Shown one piece after another: positions 1-11,369 of a stretch of DNA of 64,000 bases. Positions within the stretch are counted from its first letter, which is position 1. Each line of letters opens with the position of its first letter. A model generated the notes under the pieces. It did not search any database and had not been told where the DNA came from. It saw only the letters and a program-made list of their open reading frames with translations. Source of the DNA: Spirometra erinaceieuropaei. Taxonomy: Eukaryota > Platyhelminthes > Cestoda > Diphyllobothriidea > Diphyllobothriidae. The stretch covers positions 1,253,461 to 1,317,460 of the forward strand of contig CACRXP010000016.1 in NCBI GenBank assembly GCA_902702965.1, written 5' to 3'. The translations under genes and the position numbers were made by a program.

Positions 1-364
1 AACCTTCCTAACCCTTTCTCTATGGGGGTCCGTATTCTTGTGTCCTAACGAAGAACCCTCTATATATGAAGTATGCCACCAGGAGTCTGGACCTGTTAAA
101 TACTGCTGAAGGACGCTTTTAAGCAGAAAATTTTCTGGAGAAAAACCCAGGAGACCACCTATTTCCGCGTAAAAAAACTGGCGAATATGAGCATTAGGAG
201 CCGAAGCCCCGAGAGGGCAGTCGATCCCAGACGTTGCTGCTTCCCGGCCGGACAAGGTAGCCACCAACGACGGTCGAAACAGTAATAACCGAGAAAATCG
301 CCTCAACCCCAGTTTACACAACAACGGGATCCAGATTTGGTCTTGAGTTGCCTCTAAAAATATC

Positions 365-1055
365 TGACGCCCCCGGTTTATGTGTGTGTGTTTTGCCTCT
401 CAAACCGGCTACGCAGTAGATGCACTACACCATTACGGGGGCTAGATCGGAGTCCAGAAGGCGTTATCGAGAATGTTCACCCGACATTGGAGTATGGCGG
501 CACCCCCGATTGCAGGCTCACACCGCGCCCATTTGGATCCGCTCCACTCTCCTATTTTGTTGTGGCATACAATTCTGGTCAGTGTCCGTTGTGGACCAGG
601 GGGTATGGTGGTACGCCCAGGTGCGGATTTTTGTCGTGCCAGCCACCTGCAACCCCCTCCCGCCGCCGCCTCCGGTCTTCTTCACTCTGTCTTGACACCG
701 GGCTCAGGGTGGGGGAGGGGGGAGCGCGGCCGATGCATTGCAAGCCTGCTCTCACTTTAAAGTAATTCATGAGCCGGTCACCGTTCCTGCTGTGTTTGCC
801 TCCAAAACGGGCCACGCGGTGGATGCCCTGAACCAGCATGGGGCTACATAGGATTCCGGCAGGCGGTATGCGCAATGCGTACCCATAACAAATGCCAACA
901 TTGGGATGTAGTGGCAGGCCTAGTTGTGGGCTCATGTCGTGCCACCTAAGATCAAAGTCGTCCTCCTATTTTGTTCTTGATGTACAGAACCCTAGTCAGT
1001 GTTCATTGTGGATCAGGGGCTGTGGTGGTACGCCTAGGTACGGGTTTAGGTTAGA
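365..1055 (+). repeat. Dispersed repeat family A, one full and one partial copy in tandem
   Basis: Family A is a ~450-base unit. It has a 5' block (ACGGGCCACGCG-GTGGATGC, AACACGGGGG), a middle block (GTGGACCAGGGG, TGGTGGTACGCCTAGGTGCG, CCAGCCACCTGC, GTCTTGACACCGGG) and a 3' block (AAGTCTGC, TCACCGTGCCTGCTC, TGTGGAGCACACGGTGGAC). Here one copy spans about 365-800, and a second 5' plus middle portion spans about 785-1055. No protein is encoded. The overlapping open frames on both strands are by-products of its GC-rich composition. Confidence 0.75.
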
Positions 1056-1059
1056 TGGT

Positions 1060-2000
1060 AGTTGGTAGCCCTCCCGGTACCGAAAACTCCCAGCTACCTG
1101 ACTTACGGGACCGGTGGTAAAAGGGGCTGTACGGGTGGGGTAAAGGCGTAAATGGCGCTTGTAGGGAATGCCTGGAATTGACGATCCTGATAAAGTGGAA
1201 ACCTAATTTAACTAAGGTGATAAATGCGAGGAAGGTGAACACTTCGGGTCTGACTGACGTATGAGACGCCTTGCTGTTGTAGTCTGAACCCAAGAGGTAG
1301 TAAGTGCGCGATGTGGTAGGTGAAGTGTGCCCAGTTCAAACCCAGCAATGTCGAAGCGCCCGGGGGAGGGTGCCGTAGTGCCTTTAAGTGGAAGTGCAGG
1401 AAAGGATCGCTGACTGGCTATGGCGGTGTTTACAAGGCGTCACAGTTTTCAGTCAAATCCCTGCGACCAAATACAACCGGGCTGTTCGTAAAGGCGGAGG
1501 TGGAGGGCAAAACTCTGTCAATACGACTGATGCAGTGGATGGAGTATCGGTAGACACCCTAACTGAGCGTCGGTTGTCCTTTCGTACACGATCGCACCGG
1601 ACTCTACTGGAGGTATGGAGTAAAAAGACCCAAGGATGCAGGTAAACCGACGAAACGGAGACCCGCGCCAATCCGCCTAGGATAGTACCTATGCAATTAA
1701 TCTGATGCAGGTAATACTGTGCGCACATGCAACTAGAAGCATAGTGGGAAGCATGATGAATCATAACCCGTTTAGGATAAATCTTTCGCCTTTTACTAAA
1801 GATTTCCGTGTGGGGGTGCAATACAATGAGTCTATATAGACAGTCTTGCAGCGCCTCGTTCTCGGGGCGGTTGAAGTGAAGAAGAAAGTCATCCTGACAG
1901 GGCCTCTGTGCGTGCCCCCCCCAGACATAATGAGAACGTTATCACAGATACCGAAATCGAGCCAGTAGGTACAATTGTAGAATCAGTGGGCAGGGCTACT
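1060..2000. other. Non-coding stretch, nothing recognised
   Basis: Short overlapping open frames occur on both strands but none has a recognisable domain or splice context. Confidence 0.5.
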
Positions 2001-2235
2001 AACTACCATCCTGCCCGGGTTTACGCCGGGTCAACCCTCTTTGCCCTCTCCCACCTCCGGTGTTCCTGACTTTGTCTTGACCACAGATCCAGGTAAGGGA
2101 GGAGTGAGTGCGGCAAATGCTTCGCAAGTCTGCCGTCACCATAATTTAAATTACGCGTAGGTCACCGTGCCTGCTCCCACCCTGTTTTGGAGCACAGGGC
2201 GGACATCGTCGGGCACGACGGTCGAACTGTCGTCT
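2000..2235 (+). repeat. Dispersed repeat family A, 3' half
   Basis: It contains the family's CTCCGGT..TTGTCTTGAC block, GCAAGTCTGCCGTCACCAT, TCACCGTGCCTGCTCCCACC and the TGGAGCACAG-GGCGGACATCG end. Confidence 0.75.
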
Positions 2236-2424
2236 GTGTGTATTTGCATTAGCTATGTCGGCGCTTCGCTGTCTTCGTTTCCATAACATTTCAATCCGAC
2301 GATGATGGAAGGAGGGGGGCGACGAAACGCAGAGCCGGGGGACGGCAGATGGAATGAAATATGGTTCGTAGGCTCATCCTGGTTCCCACCTCAGGTTCCG
2401 CACTGCACCAGCTTATCAAAACAC

Positions 2425-2535
2425 ATGCGCGTCGCACGCGCATGCACACCTTTTTGAAGCACCCGCCCCACTCTGCGCGCAGCTGCGCACGCACGCACGC
2501 GAGCACGCGTGCACGCCCACCTGTATGCACCGCAC
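2425..2535. repeat. GCAC/GCGC low-complexity, CpG-rich tract
   Basis: Runs of CACGCACGCACGCGAGCACG and related words occur in an otherwise AT-richer region. No gene is attached. Confidence 0.8.
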
Positions 2536-3054
2536 GGGCAAACGCAGGATGGAGGTCGGAAATCATTGCAGCAGCGACAACTGCAAATTTTCTGTTCGCC
2601 CCCCGCCCCGCTTCATCACCCCCCCTCCCCCGCCGCCTGCACACCAGCCTGGAGTGAATCAATTTACTGAGAAAATGAGCGTTGTGGATAGTGAACTGGG
2701 TCGCCGCCGTCGGAGCATTTGTGTGCGAGCTGAAAAGGGGTCTGGCTCCGTTTCGGCGTACAGAGCTTTCTTAATTTTGGGGACGAGGCCTGATTTAGAT
2801 GGAGATGCCAGTACAGCCTCCGAGGCCTGGCATTCAGTCTGAGAAGTCACACAGGGGGGTGGGGCGAGCAAATGAGAGGAAAAAAAGCAACTTGTTAATA
2901 GGCCAGCCGTCCCACCAGAGCTGTGATATTTCAGGACAAAATATGTGCACTTTGGTGCGATCACATTACTCCCTGCTTGTCTTCAAGGACCTACAGCCGG
3001 ATTCGGTTGGTCAGTAAGGTTCGTTAGGTCTCTCGGCGTAAAGCAAACACTGAA

Positions 3055-3135
3055 GAATTTACTCCAAGCCCGCATATCACTTTCTGAGAAAGTTATCAAC
3101 TTAACACCGAAAATTGCAGTGTGCCAGAAAGCACG
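3055..3135 (+). repeat. Dispersed repeat family B, copy 1
   Basis: It shares TTTACTCCAAG and, near its end, GCCAGAAAGCAC with the copies at 3940-4080 and 46555-46665. Confidence 0.55.
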
Positions 3136-3139
3136 TGAG

Positions 3140-3796
3140 GAAGGAAGGGTATAATTCAGTTTTCAGAAAGTTTCTAATTTTGACATTTTTAATACAGTGA
3201 AATGGCCGTTCATTAAACGTCATGTCTCTGTATTTACCAATGTGGCTTGTAAAATTAACAACATGACTAAAATCCACTGCTCAATTTTATGAACCCAATA
3301 TAGTCTCCTTTTGATACATTAGAGAAATGTATGATTTTCCGTACGCGGAAAATATACGGCTTGTAGTTTACAAACCCTGAATGCAAGTGTAACGGCAGGT
3401 CGGGTTCAAAATTATTCGGGAATGGGAAAAGTTTTTAAAAAACATAATTATGCCCTTGCTTCGAGGATAAAATTGGAGGAAGACGTAATTTTCTACCGTG
3501 AGCAAAAGAATGAATATTCTCATGCATGTTTTCCACAAAATATAATTGAATTTTCAAGGGCATCGAAAATCAATGAGAAAAATTCATGCTACTTAAGTAG
3601 GCACTTTTCACAGAGTACAGTATTTGCATGCAGAAGGAAAGAATTTCGTTCGACGGCCGGCATCCTGAGGTAACTGGCGTATAATAGAATTATGCTGCAG
3701 GATGACTAGTTTTACAACCCTACTTAATTAATCTTTTCGAAACAAAAACACATTTCGGAATTTCGGTTGACATTTCATGAGTTGTCCCACCTACTG
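3140..3796 (+). mobile_element. Foldback/MITE-like element family 1, copy lacking its left arm
   Basis: This holds the centre and right arm of the ~1 kb family seen complete at 23591-24579 and 53524-54519. The right end reads GTTGTCCCACCTACTG followed by TA, the same terminus and flank as the other copies. An 83-codon open frame (3422-3673) lies inside and is not a gene. Confidence 0.8.
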
Positions 3797-3939
3797 TATG
3801 TTGTCAGTACAGTTAAATATGCAGTTTTTGTTTACTATTAGCTATCCCATGGCTGTTTGTGAATATTACACGGTTATCCCACCGAAGCTGGTGGGTTTCG
3901 GCTAAAATATTCGGACTGGGCCTATAAGGTTTCCTTCCG

Positions 3940-4080
3940 AAAGATTTACTCCAAGTTAGCGCAGTAGTTTCCGTAGACATTAAACAGCCGAAATCTAAAA
4001 ATCACAGTTTGTATAGCAGAATGCACAGGACGAACACTGGGGGATCCATTGATGGGCCGAACCCTTTGCGTCTGCATATT
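3940..4080 (+). repeat. Dispersed repeat family B, copy 2
   Basis: GATTTACTCCAAGTTAGCGC at about 3941 is identical to the copy near 46556. Both then share diverged sequence down to GATGGGCCGAACC / GATGAGCCGAACC. Confidence 0.7.
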
Positions 4081-4443
4081 AAGTAGAACAAAATTGGCGA
4101 AACATGCGTTTGCGGGTTTTTGGCTGCAGGTTTGGTGAGTCTGTCAGAATCAAAAGGTGTTTATGTCTACTAACATGAATCTTTGTTACGACACGAGCGT
4201 ATAATTGGTTTCATCAGTTTCTCACGCACAAGTATGCGTCGAATTGGCATCACTTTCGCACGAATATTCCTTAACGAGTAGGTGTACGAACGCTGCACTG
4301 ACATTTCGGGGACTGATAGATAGAATTTGAAAGTCCACTGAAAAAGACATTAGAAACTGAAATCATCATTTCCGCTTGCCCTTGTTTAATTTGCTCGGAA
4401 TCATACTTGCGAAAACAATTTAGTCTACTTTATAAATAATCAC

Positions 4444-5045
4444 CTCTGGGGCCATGTATTGGGGGTGACCCACTTGCAGCCCGAAGACTGGCCACCAGTC
4501 CGGATAGTTGGGGGTTGCTAGAAGAGCCCTCAGAAGTACCTCAGACCCGCCCTGAGTCCCCTGCTTCCCTTCGAGGGAGTCTCCTGCACTGGACTCCCGC
4601 AAGCAGTGTTCAATCTCCACTCCGCTCTCACCACCGTCAATCTGACCGTCGCTGCCACCGGAATGCGATGGGGACGGTTTGGGTGTGCTGCGGTCCGCCT
4701 CCACGGTGCCGACCACCGTTGTGGACTGGGTGGAGAGGCTGCAGGGTGGACGATCCGCTCGTTGTTGGTGAAGACTGGTGGCCACAGAGAGTTCACAGCT
4801 GTGGGCGGCGGCGGTGGTGGACCGGTGGACCGGCTGTCGTGCCTGAAACTCCCCTGGGGCATATTGCCGACAGTGCTCCAGGTAGGCAGCTGCAAGGTAG
4901 TCCGGTGGCGGAAGGGGATGGGGTGCCGGGCATATGGCGTACTCGAGGTCAGCTATGCAGCACACTCCGTCGGCCTTCACGTAGACGCAGTCCAACGACA
5001 AACTCCGATGGGCAATTGCAGGCCTTCCGCGGGTGCCCGCAAGGT
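4444..5045 (-). CDS. TGF-beta type I receptor-like pseudokinase, exon 3 (C-lobe part)
   Basis: This exon encodes the catalytic-loop and activation-segment part of a TGF-beta/activin/BMP type I receptor-like kinase. It opens with GTRGRPAIAHRS, matching the family's GTQGKPAIAHRD, and reaches VGHPQYMAPEV, matching the family's VGTKRYMAPEV. The acceptor is a pyrimidine-rich tract ending in AG at 5047-5046, and two bases complete the codon left by exon 2. Catalytic residues are lost: HRD reads HRS, the Mg-binding Asn position reads Cys (SLDCV), and DLG reads DLE with only Asp kept. Between DLE and the APE motif sit about 154 residues rich in Ser, Pro, Gln and Gly, against roughly 16-20 normally. 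The donor is either GAG|GTGATT (used here) or AAA|GTAGAC ending at 4429; the frame stops at 4420. The rest of the C-lobe was not found at 1-4420. The reading as a pseudokinase is inference. Confidence 0.85.
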
Positions 5046-5049
5046 CTAC

Positions 5050-6005
5050 AAGGCAGGCACACAGGAGATAAGCACGTGTGCGCGCGCCCACATATAAACA
5101 CCCATGTAGGATACCTAGTAATGCCAGCATGACAACGAGTAGGAAGGGGGGAGGGGGAGGGAGAGGGGGTGTCTGCCGGCAGGCGTACCGCGCTCGCCGA
5201 TTGCCAGCGGCGTTGCAAAAAGCGGACCTCCTGTCAGACAGCGAGACTCGACGAATAGAGGCTGTACAACTGTTGTGTTGCTAAGACGGAGCTGGGCTGA
5301 CTGGCACGCGACATGATTGATTAGCCCCTGTGAATCACGTGGGTTATGGTGCCCAAAGGTCGGGTTAGAAGTGGCGGAAATGGGGACTCTTTCGCCGGTC
5401 TCTGACGTGCCTCTCTCTGTGAAATATCCGCCATTAAGACCCCACCACCTCCGCCCGGAGAAGGCCTCCGTCCTTTGGCGTGTTCGTAAAGATGGCCGAG
5501 GCAGAATCCGCTGAGGGACAGACGACTCGACCGCAGGCACATGTAACCGGTTAGCTCAAGGTTGGAATAAGTTCCTGCCCCAAACGTCTAAGCAGGGTTC
5601 GGGTTTCATGTGCCTAGGTCTAAATTCATAATTTTATCACCTGATAATGAAAACGACGAAACTACTGGCCAACCCGACCTTCCCCATTCGGCTGTCAGGG
5701 AGTCCTTCAATTACTGTGTTCTTTTTTGGTCGGCAATCATAAAAATCAATCACTCGCGGATTCGGGTCAAATAATTGTCTCTACTAGGATGCTACTTAGG
5801 AGAAATACAGTCCTCCGGCTCCCAGCTTATACTTTTATAATTGAACATGTAGCGCTTTCACTTTGATGTACTTCGAATTTCAGGGTTAAATCCCTCTTCA
5901 AATACCGTGATAGAGAAAAAAGATGTAAAACATGACGAATACCTAATGTGGGCCAGAGCGATCCGAGTATTATGACTTTTGAGTCAAGTAAGACTGATTA
6001 TTGTT
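5050..6005. other. Receptor intron 2, proximal part
   Basis: This holds a GGGGGAGG-rich run at 5145-5165 and AT-rich sequence. No exon or named repeat was recognised. Confidence 0.5.
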
Positions 6006-6009
6006 TGTT

Positions 6010-6572
6010 TCTGCAGCCCCACTTGAGTGATATCATGTGGTTAGCTTACTAAAACAATATTAATTAACACACCTAACTTAGCTGGGTTTGGAAGGGAAAA
6101 GGAGTGCAAGCAGAGCTCGAGGCACGCGCAGGGAAGCGTGGCGTGTACACACTCCCCCGCGACACAGCCACTCGCTGGATTAGAAGGATAAGGAGGGCGC
6201 AATCACAACTGGAAGGCCACGTAGGGAACCGCGTAGTAATTATTAGAGCATGGGCACTGTAGTGGATTCGATGGAGTTCCGCCCCGTCCGAACAGTTCCA
6301 TTAGTAAGTATACTCAGCCGGTCACTGGATTAGAATAATAAAGAGGGCGCAAGCAGGACTCGAAGCACGCGTAGGGAAGCGCGTGTGAGCTGATACCAGA
6401 AGTAACCGAGGCTGGCGTATAGGCACTCCTCCTCCCCGGGGCACAGTCACTCGCTGGATTAAAATGGTAAGGAAAGTGCAAATACAGGATAGTTGTAAAG
6501 TCGGTATACTCGCATCTACTAAAAATTTTTTAGAAAGCTAACCGTATGGTATCACTCAAGTGGGGCTGCAGA
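6010..6572. mobile_element. Terminal-inverted-repeat element with internal repeats
   Basis: About 36 bases from 6010 (CTGCAGCCCCACTTGAGTGA) recur inverted at 6535-6572 with few mismatches, and weaker symmetry continues inward to about 50 bases. Inside, a GGATTAGAA-GGATAAGGAGG-GCGCAA unit appears three to four times (6083, 6177, 6324, 6456). No transposase frame is present, so it is non-autonomous. Confidence 0.75.
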
Positions 6573-7915
6573 ACTAAACATCGCCAATTTTGCGGACTTA
6601 TAGAAGTGGTGACTAACTGCCGCAATTCTGCCTCTCCATGATGCTATGTACAGAAACCACCCAGTTACTTAGGGTCGGAAATATACCCCAACGGCGTGTT
6701 ATTAAGTCTGAGTCAGAACAGTCTGTCCTCCAGCGAACCTCGTTGACGACGCCTTTTACTACGGCTAATGGAAAGACTTTGAACGATAGCTAGCTGTGAA
6801 GTGAGCAGGCCTCCGGGTGCGTTACGGATCAGCGGCGGAACAGTACTACCAGGTAGTTGAAAGCTGAGGTCCGGCACGCTGGTTGTCGTAGAAAACATCG
6901 AAGAATACCCTGACAACTCCGTGAAATGGCGACCACGGACAGATATCCAATAAGGTCGCTTACCACTGCCGACTTCCGGTTAGGTCGTGAAGCCAACGCG
7001 ATAGAGTAGACAACCTCCAAAAAGTAGTCGAGACGGATGTTTGAGGGACTGCCTGCACTCAGAGTTCCAGAAGAAACTTCATCAAAATGTCCGACTCAAG
7101 TACCACCACCCAATGGCGCGGCGTCCGAGGGGACTGGCGCAGCGTTGCGGCCGAATGGTTTTGGTATCGGGTGCTGGAATCCACGAAATGTTTCCTGATT
7201 CGGACACCCAAATCCGATGGCGCGCAGTCCGCATCGGCAAAGTGTGGGTGTCTGCTCCGTTTCTGAGGTTTGAATCTTCAATTGAGTAAGTCAAAATCCG
7301 CGGGAATAATTCTCACTGCACCCTCTGTCGCAGCAATCAAAGCGATTCTTCTAGGGGATATTGTGTGATGATCATCCTCTTTCAAGAGGCAACCTATGCA
7401 TCGTTTGCGCAGAAACTAGTCAATGTCCGGCCTAGCTGACGAACGAAATAAGAAGCACTCTGCCGTTTGCGTCTACACGGCAGCATCAGCCGCCAATGGG
7501 TGTGGTGATTAAACCTCATTCTTTCAGCTGACTGTTTCCGGGGACTTAGACGGACGATTTGGGTTTGATTTCAGACGAAACAGTCGAGAAAAAGTACTGA
7601 TCTTTGCATCCTAGAAGTGACTGACTGCTGCCAACGCGTTCATCCGAAATGAACATAAACGTCCGCTCAAGTGGGGTCCGATGACGAGGATCCCTTCCGC
7701 CAACTCCAGAAAATGACCCCGATGTGCCAGGGATTATCGTGAAAATTAATGAGCTGAAGTGGCGACCTCGGTCGAAAAAGTCACAAACATTCGTAGGGGG
7801 ACGCTTATCGATCGTGCTACGGAATTCACTCGTCCCGTTGTGTCTTGAGGCTCTCTCTTTCTCTCTCTCTCGAGCCCCACCAGCAGCGGCGCGTAATATA
7901 GGCAGAATAGCATTA
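6573..7915. other. Receptor intron 2, no recognised feature
   Basis: Several short open frames occur on both strands (for example about 7041-7294), without domains or convincing splice sites. Confidence 0.5.
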
Positions 7916-8060
7916 CCGACACATGCTAGGGAGACTGAAATGTCCATTTCTGGCTGGCTGGCCGTCGTCAGCCAGGCATACCCGACCCCGAAGTGTGAAA
8001 CACCTGGGGCTCGATCCCGCACATTGGTGGGATTCGAAAAACCCAAGCAAATTATCCTTC
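7916..8060 (-). mobile_element. tRNA-core inverted-repeat element, diverged partial copy
   Basis: The left end (TTACCGACA, then GGGAGACTGAAATG-CCATTTCTGGCT) matches the left terminal repeat of the complete element at 60740-60982. The tRNA-like part follows (CCCCGAAGTGTG, GGGCTCGATCCCGC). The right terminal repeat is missing. Confidence 0.65.
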
Positions 8061-8349
8061 ATGCTAGCAGTGGGCCTCTGCACTGAGAGGCTCTGTTCGC
8101 AATGTGGAGCGGCGGTCTTATTACAGACAACTCGGCCAGGGTGGAGCCTTGGCCGGGGCACTTTCGGAACCTTTTCAACTTCAACCCCCCCCTCTCTCTG
8201 CTTCGAGACGGAGTTTTGCTCCCCTTCACCCCCTCCCCCAGTTGTGCGACCCCCTTCCGAAAACGTTATCAGCGATACAGTACCGTGGATGCGCATTAAC
8301 AAGGTACCTGAAGGGGGCGATATGCCAACTAGAAATTCACAAGATTTAC

Positions 8350-9825
8350 GTCGACACCCTGGCCCCATGAAGCGACTGAGCAGGCGTTGGAACGCGATTC
8401 GGTTCGGCCATCCTTGGGCCCATCTCCACGAAGAAAGATATAAGACGAGGTGCGGGAACTACCGCGCATTAGCCTCATCGTCATTGCTGCAAAGCCTTTC
8501 AATGTTGTCCTTCTGTGGCGATTCCAGTGGTTGTATGACTCTAGGACAAGGTCAAACCAAGCTGGATTCCGAGCTGGGTGTTCTGGAATTCCATCGTAGT
8601 TACCAGCAACCGACGGCCGTCTGCTTTGTTGACTTTGCCACCGCGTTCGATCCCGTCGATCGTCAGTCCCTATGACAGATATGGAACTGGATGGTGGACC
8701 GGCCCAAATCATCGACCTCCTATCACTTCACGACTGCTCGAGTCTCCGTCCATATTAATCTCTGTCACCACTCCAAATCCGATCAGGCGTTGGACACGGT
8801 TGTGTCCTGTCATTTACTGCATTCTCCGGATGCCGACTGACTGATCTCGACTACGCTGACGATATCGCCTTGCTTTGGTAGTCAGCAGTCTCTGGTGTCA
8901 CGCGTAAAGAGGGGTGCCAAATCGGTCGGTTTAGGCATAAACGTTGGGAAGAGCAATGTGTTTTGAAGTTGTATTACTGACCAGGAGAAGGCACTTCCCG
9001 AGATCAAAGGCTGTCAACTTGAAGAAGTTCACAGTTTTAAATACGTTGGGGCGAGGCAGAGGTGGAGTGGACAGAGTAAGGACGACGGGTTTTCTCAAGC
9101 CTTAGAAGATACCTATGAATCCGCGCGACATATCCATCGCCACTAAGATTAAAGTGTTTTCGAGCTGCATCCCTCACCAGGAGAAGGCACCTATCGGAAT
9201 TGATGGCTATTAGATTGAAGAAGTAAACACTTTTGATTAACCCGGAGCGAGGCTGCTGCCGAATGGCCAGAGTAAGGATGACATTGTCGCCCGAATTGAT
9301 TCCGACCGCGGGGTTTTCTCAAGCCTTAAAACTGCCTATGTATCCCACGCGACATCTCCCTGGCCACTAAAAATCGAATGTATCGTGCATCTGTCCGGTC
9401 TGTCCTTCTCTATGGTTTTGAATGCTGGGGTGTGCGCGTGGAGGACGAGCAAAAACTGGAAGTATCTGACTACAACTGTTTGAGGATGATCCTTCGGGTG
9501 AACCGCACCGACTTCGTCTCAAATAAGATAGTCTGCACTCGTTGCGACAACATCGCAAGGATATATCAGGTCACCCAAGAAAGACGGATGAGATGGTTCG
9601 GACACCTTTTGCCGCCCACCTCACGAGCTCAGTGTTGCTGCCCTCCATCCGGTGCCGTTGTCCAAATGGAGGCGTAAAAGGGGAGGCCAGCTTAAGACCT
9701 GATTCAACACAGGTCGCCAGGACAAACCGAAGTGCTTCTCGGATCTTCGGTCTTGGACGCTGGAGGGGAGGATGAGTTGAGCTGTCCAGATCCGCTGCCG
9801 CGGATCGTCACGCATGGAAAACAAC
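8350..9825 (+). pseudogene. RTE-like non-LTR retrotransposon relic
   Basis: Pieces of a reverse transcriptase are readable in several frames. VCFVDFATAFDPVDRQSL (about 8613) is the finger/palm motif A region. TDLDYADDIAL-type motif C is degenerate near 8840-8880. The C-terminal part at 9378-9677 contains MYRASVRSVLLYGFECWG, LEVSDYNCLRMILRVN and ERRMRWFGHLL. Compared with the cleaner copy at 36451-37640, stops and frameshifts are frequent, and an internal segment is duplicated. It is inactive. Confidence 0.8.
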
Positions 9826-10039
9826 AAACGACGTCCACGCTGTTGCTGCTACGGTCTCTGGTATTGTCACTGTCAGGTGGTCTCAGCGTGAGTGCGACTA
9901 GTGGTGGGACCCAGGTCATCCAGGTTTCGACTAAACAGGGGGAATGCCGCGCACTCTCTAACTCCGTCATGGCAACCGGCAACCGAGGACTGTCTGTTTC
10001 GCTGGCTTCACCGCAAGGTTCGATTCCGCACGTCGTAAA

Positions 10040-10240
10040 TCCCAGTGTCAAACGACGGCATGCTAGGCGGCATGTCGACAAAAATCGTCGCTGTGGTTAT
10101 GGCGTTGGACGAGGTTGCGCTCTATCGCCCATCCTACCCAACCATGCTGTTGACTGGATTTTCAAAAGCACTTCGTTTGATCTTGACGGTACTCACACTA
10201 ATGGGTTTATTTCGGTTTCGGAAAGTTCAGCGTTCTGAAC
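10040..10240 (+). pseudogene. RTE-like reverse transcriptase fragment
   Basis: GCALSPILPNHAVDWIFKST (about 10116-10175) matches GCILSPILFNYAIDWILGG of the copy at 36451. Only the motif B region is present. Confidence 0.65.
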
Positions 10241-10823
10241 ACTTTTGGGAACACATATTGTTCACTTGCAGAACATGCTCTCCGGATGGATACAAATTCA
10301 TTCTTTCCAGATTCCCACACAGGACATCTCAAGCCTCGAAAGTATTTTAGAAAATCTGAAAAAGGCGACGTCCGTTGACCCTTCGTGATTGGAGGGCGGA
10401 ATCTAGTCCCGTTACAGAAGCACGCACATCTACTGTACGAAACCATCATTTCGCGAGTGCGATGGAAGCTACCCAGACTGAAAATAAGTAGACGCGATCG
10501 TTGGAACGTTTTGGAGTCAAGCTCAAACTTCTTTTGAATTGTCTGCATCGGCTTAGCGGATTTTCTGTTGAAAACAGCGTACTAGGGCATAGGAGTTACG
10601 GCAATATCGTGTTCCATGCAACCAGTATTGCAATCAAGCTAACGCACTGTTTTCTCTTTGAAAGCATTTTTGAGGGTTATAGAAATGCGTTTCGGTGTAT
10701 AATTGGTGTGAGTAGAGATCAGCTTGAGGCGGCGACGGCACAGACTGCTCTGACTGTGTAGGTTCAATCTCTGTAGCTATCCGTTACTCGTCCCCCCCCC
10801 CTCTCCCCCAGGTGGCTCGGCGG

Positions 10824-10887
10824 NNNNNNNNNNNNNNNNNNNNNNNNNNNNNNNNNNNNNNNNNNNNNNNNNNNNNNNNNNNNNNNN
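10824..10887. other. Assembly gap (run of N)
   Basis: Sixty-four N characters lie between GC-rich flanks. The number may be arbitrary. Confidence 0.99.
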
Positions 10888-10891
10888 GCCA

Positions 10892-11356
10892 CATATCCTG
10901 CGGCTTGGGGTTCGCGCTGACCCAACCATGACTAGAACTCTGAGTGGACAGCAAGACTGTTGGATGTGTGTGGATCGGGCGGAGGGACACCGAGTTATTG
11001 GACCCAACACCCCCAAAGCCTCAGCGGCGGTGAGATACTGGTGAAACAGGGTGGGCAGGGGTGACGGTTCTGGGCTTATAGGGGCCGTAGCAGGCTGTGA
11101 TTGAAGTGCGCCTAGACAGCAAGCTGGCGACGGTGCCAACGCCGGCTGCAGCGACACAGGAGTGAGAAGCCGACGCGACCTTTCGGATGGTTCATTCACA
11201 CTCACCCCCCCCCCCCTGCTGACCCTTTGAAGTTTGTTCAGCCAACTCTGCAGGCGGTCTCGAAGTCCGAAAGTAGTGCTTTGATGGCTGAGCCGTTCTA
11301 GACTGGTGTATTCTGGCGGACAGATTGCGAGACCAAAAGCCTTCACAACTGCCATT
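10892..11356 (-). other. Open reading frame of unknown function beside an assembly gap
   Basis: A minus-strand frame stays open for about 155 codons from a Met at 11356 until it runs into the N block. It has a helical start (LERLSHQSTTFGLRDRLQSW) and then Pro/Ser/Leu-rich sequence. It lies inside intron 2 of the receptor gene and is not part of it, since exons 2 and 3 join in phase without it. It could be an exon of a nested gene or chance open sequence in a GC-rich patch. I do not recognise a family. Confidence 0.2.
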
Positions 11357-11369
11357 GTAAAATGCATTT

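Noticed and set aside
382..935. Overlapping open frames on both strands
   Set aside because: They coincide with dispersed repeat family A and change between copies; no conserved protein.
5046..5130. N-terminal extension of the receptor exon 3 frame from a Met at 5130
   Set aside because: It precedes a good splice acceptor and is intron; exon 2 joins exactly at 5045.
4515..5132. Long plus-strand open frames opposite receptor exon 3
   Set aside because: They mirror the GC-rich exon. The minus strand has recognisable kinase motifs and splice sites; these have none.
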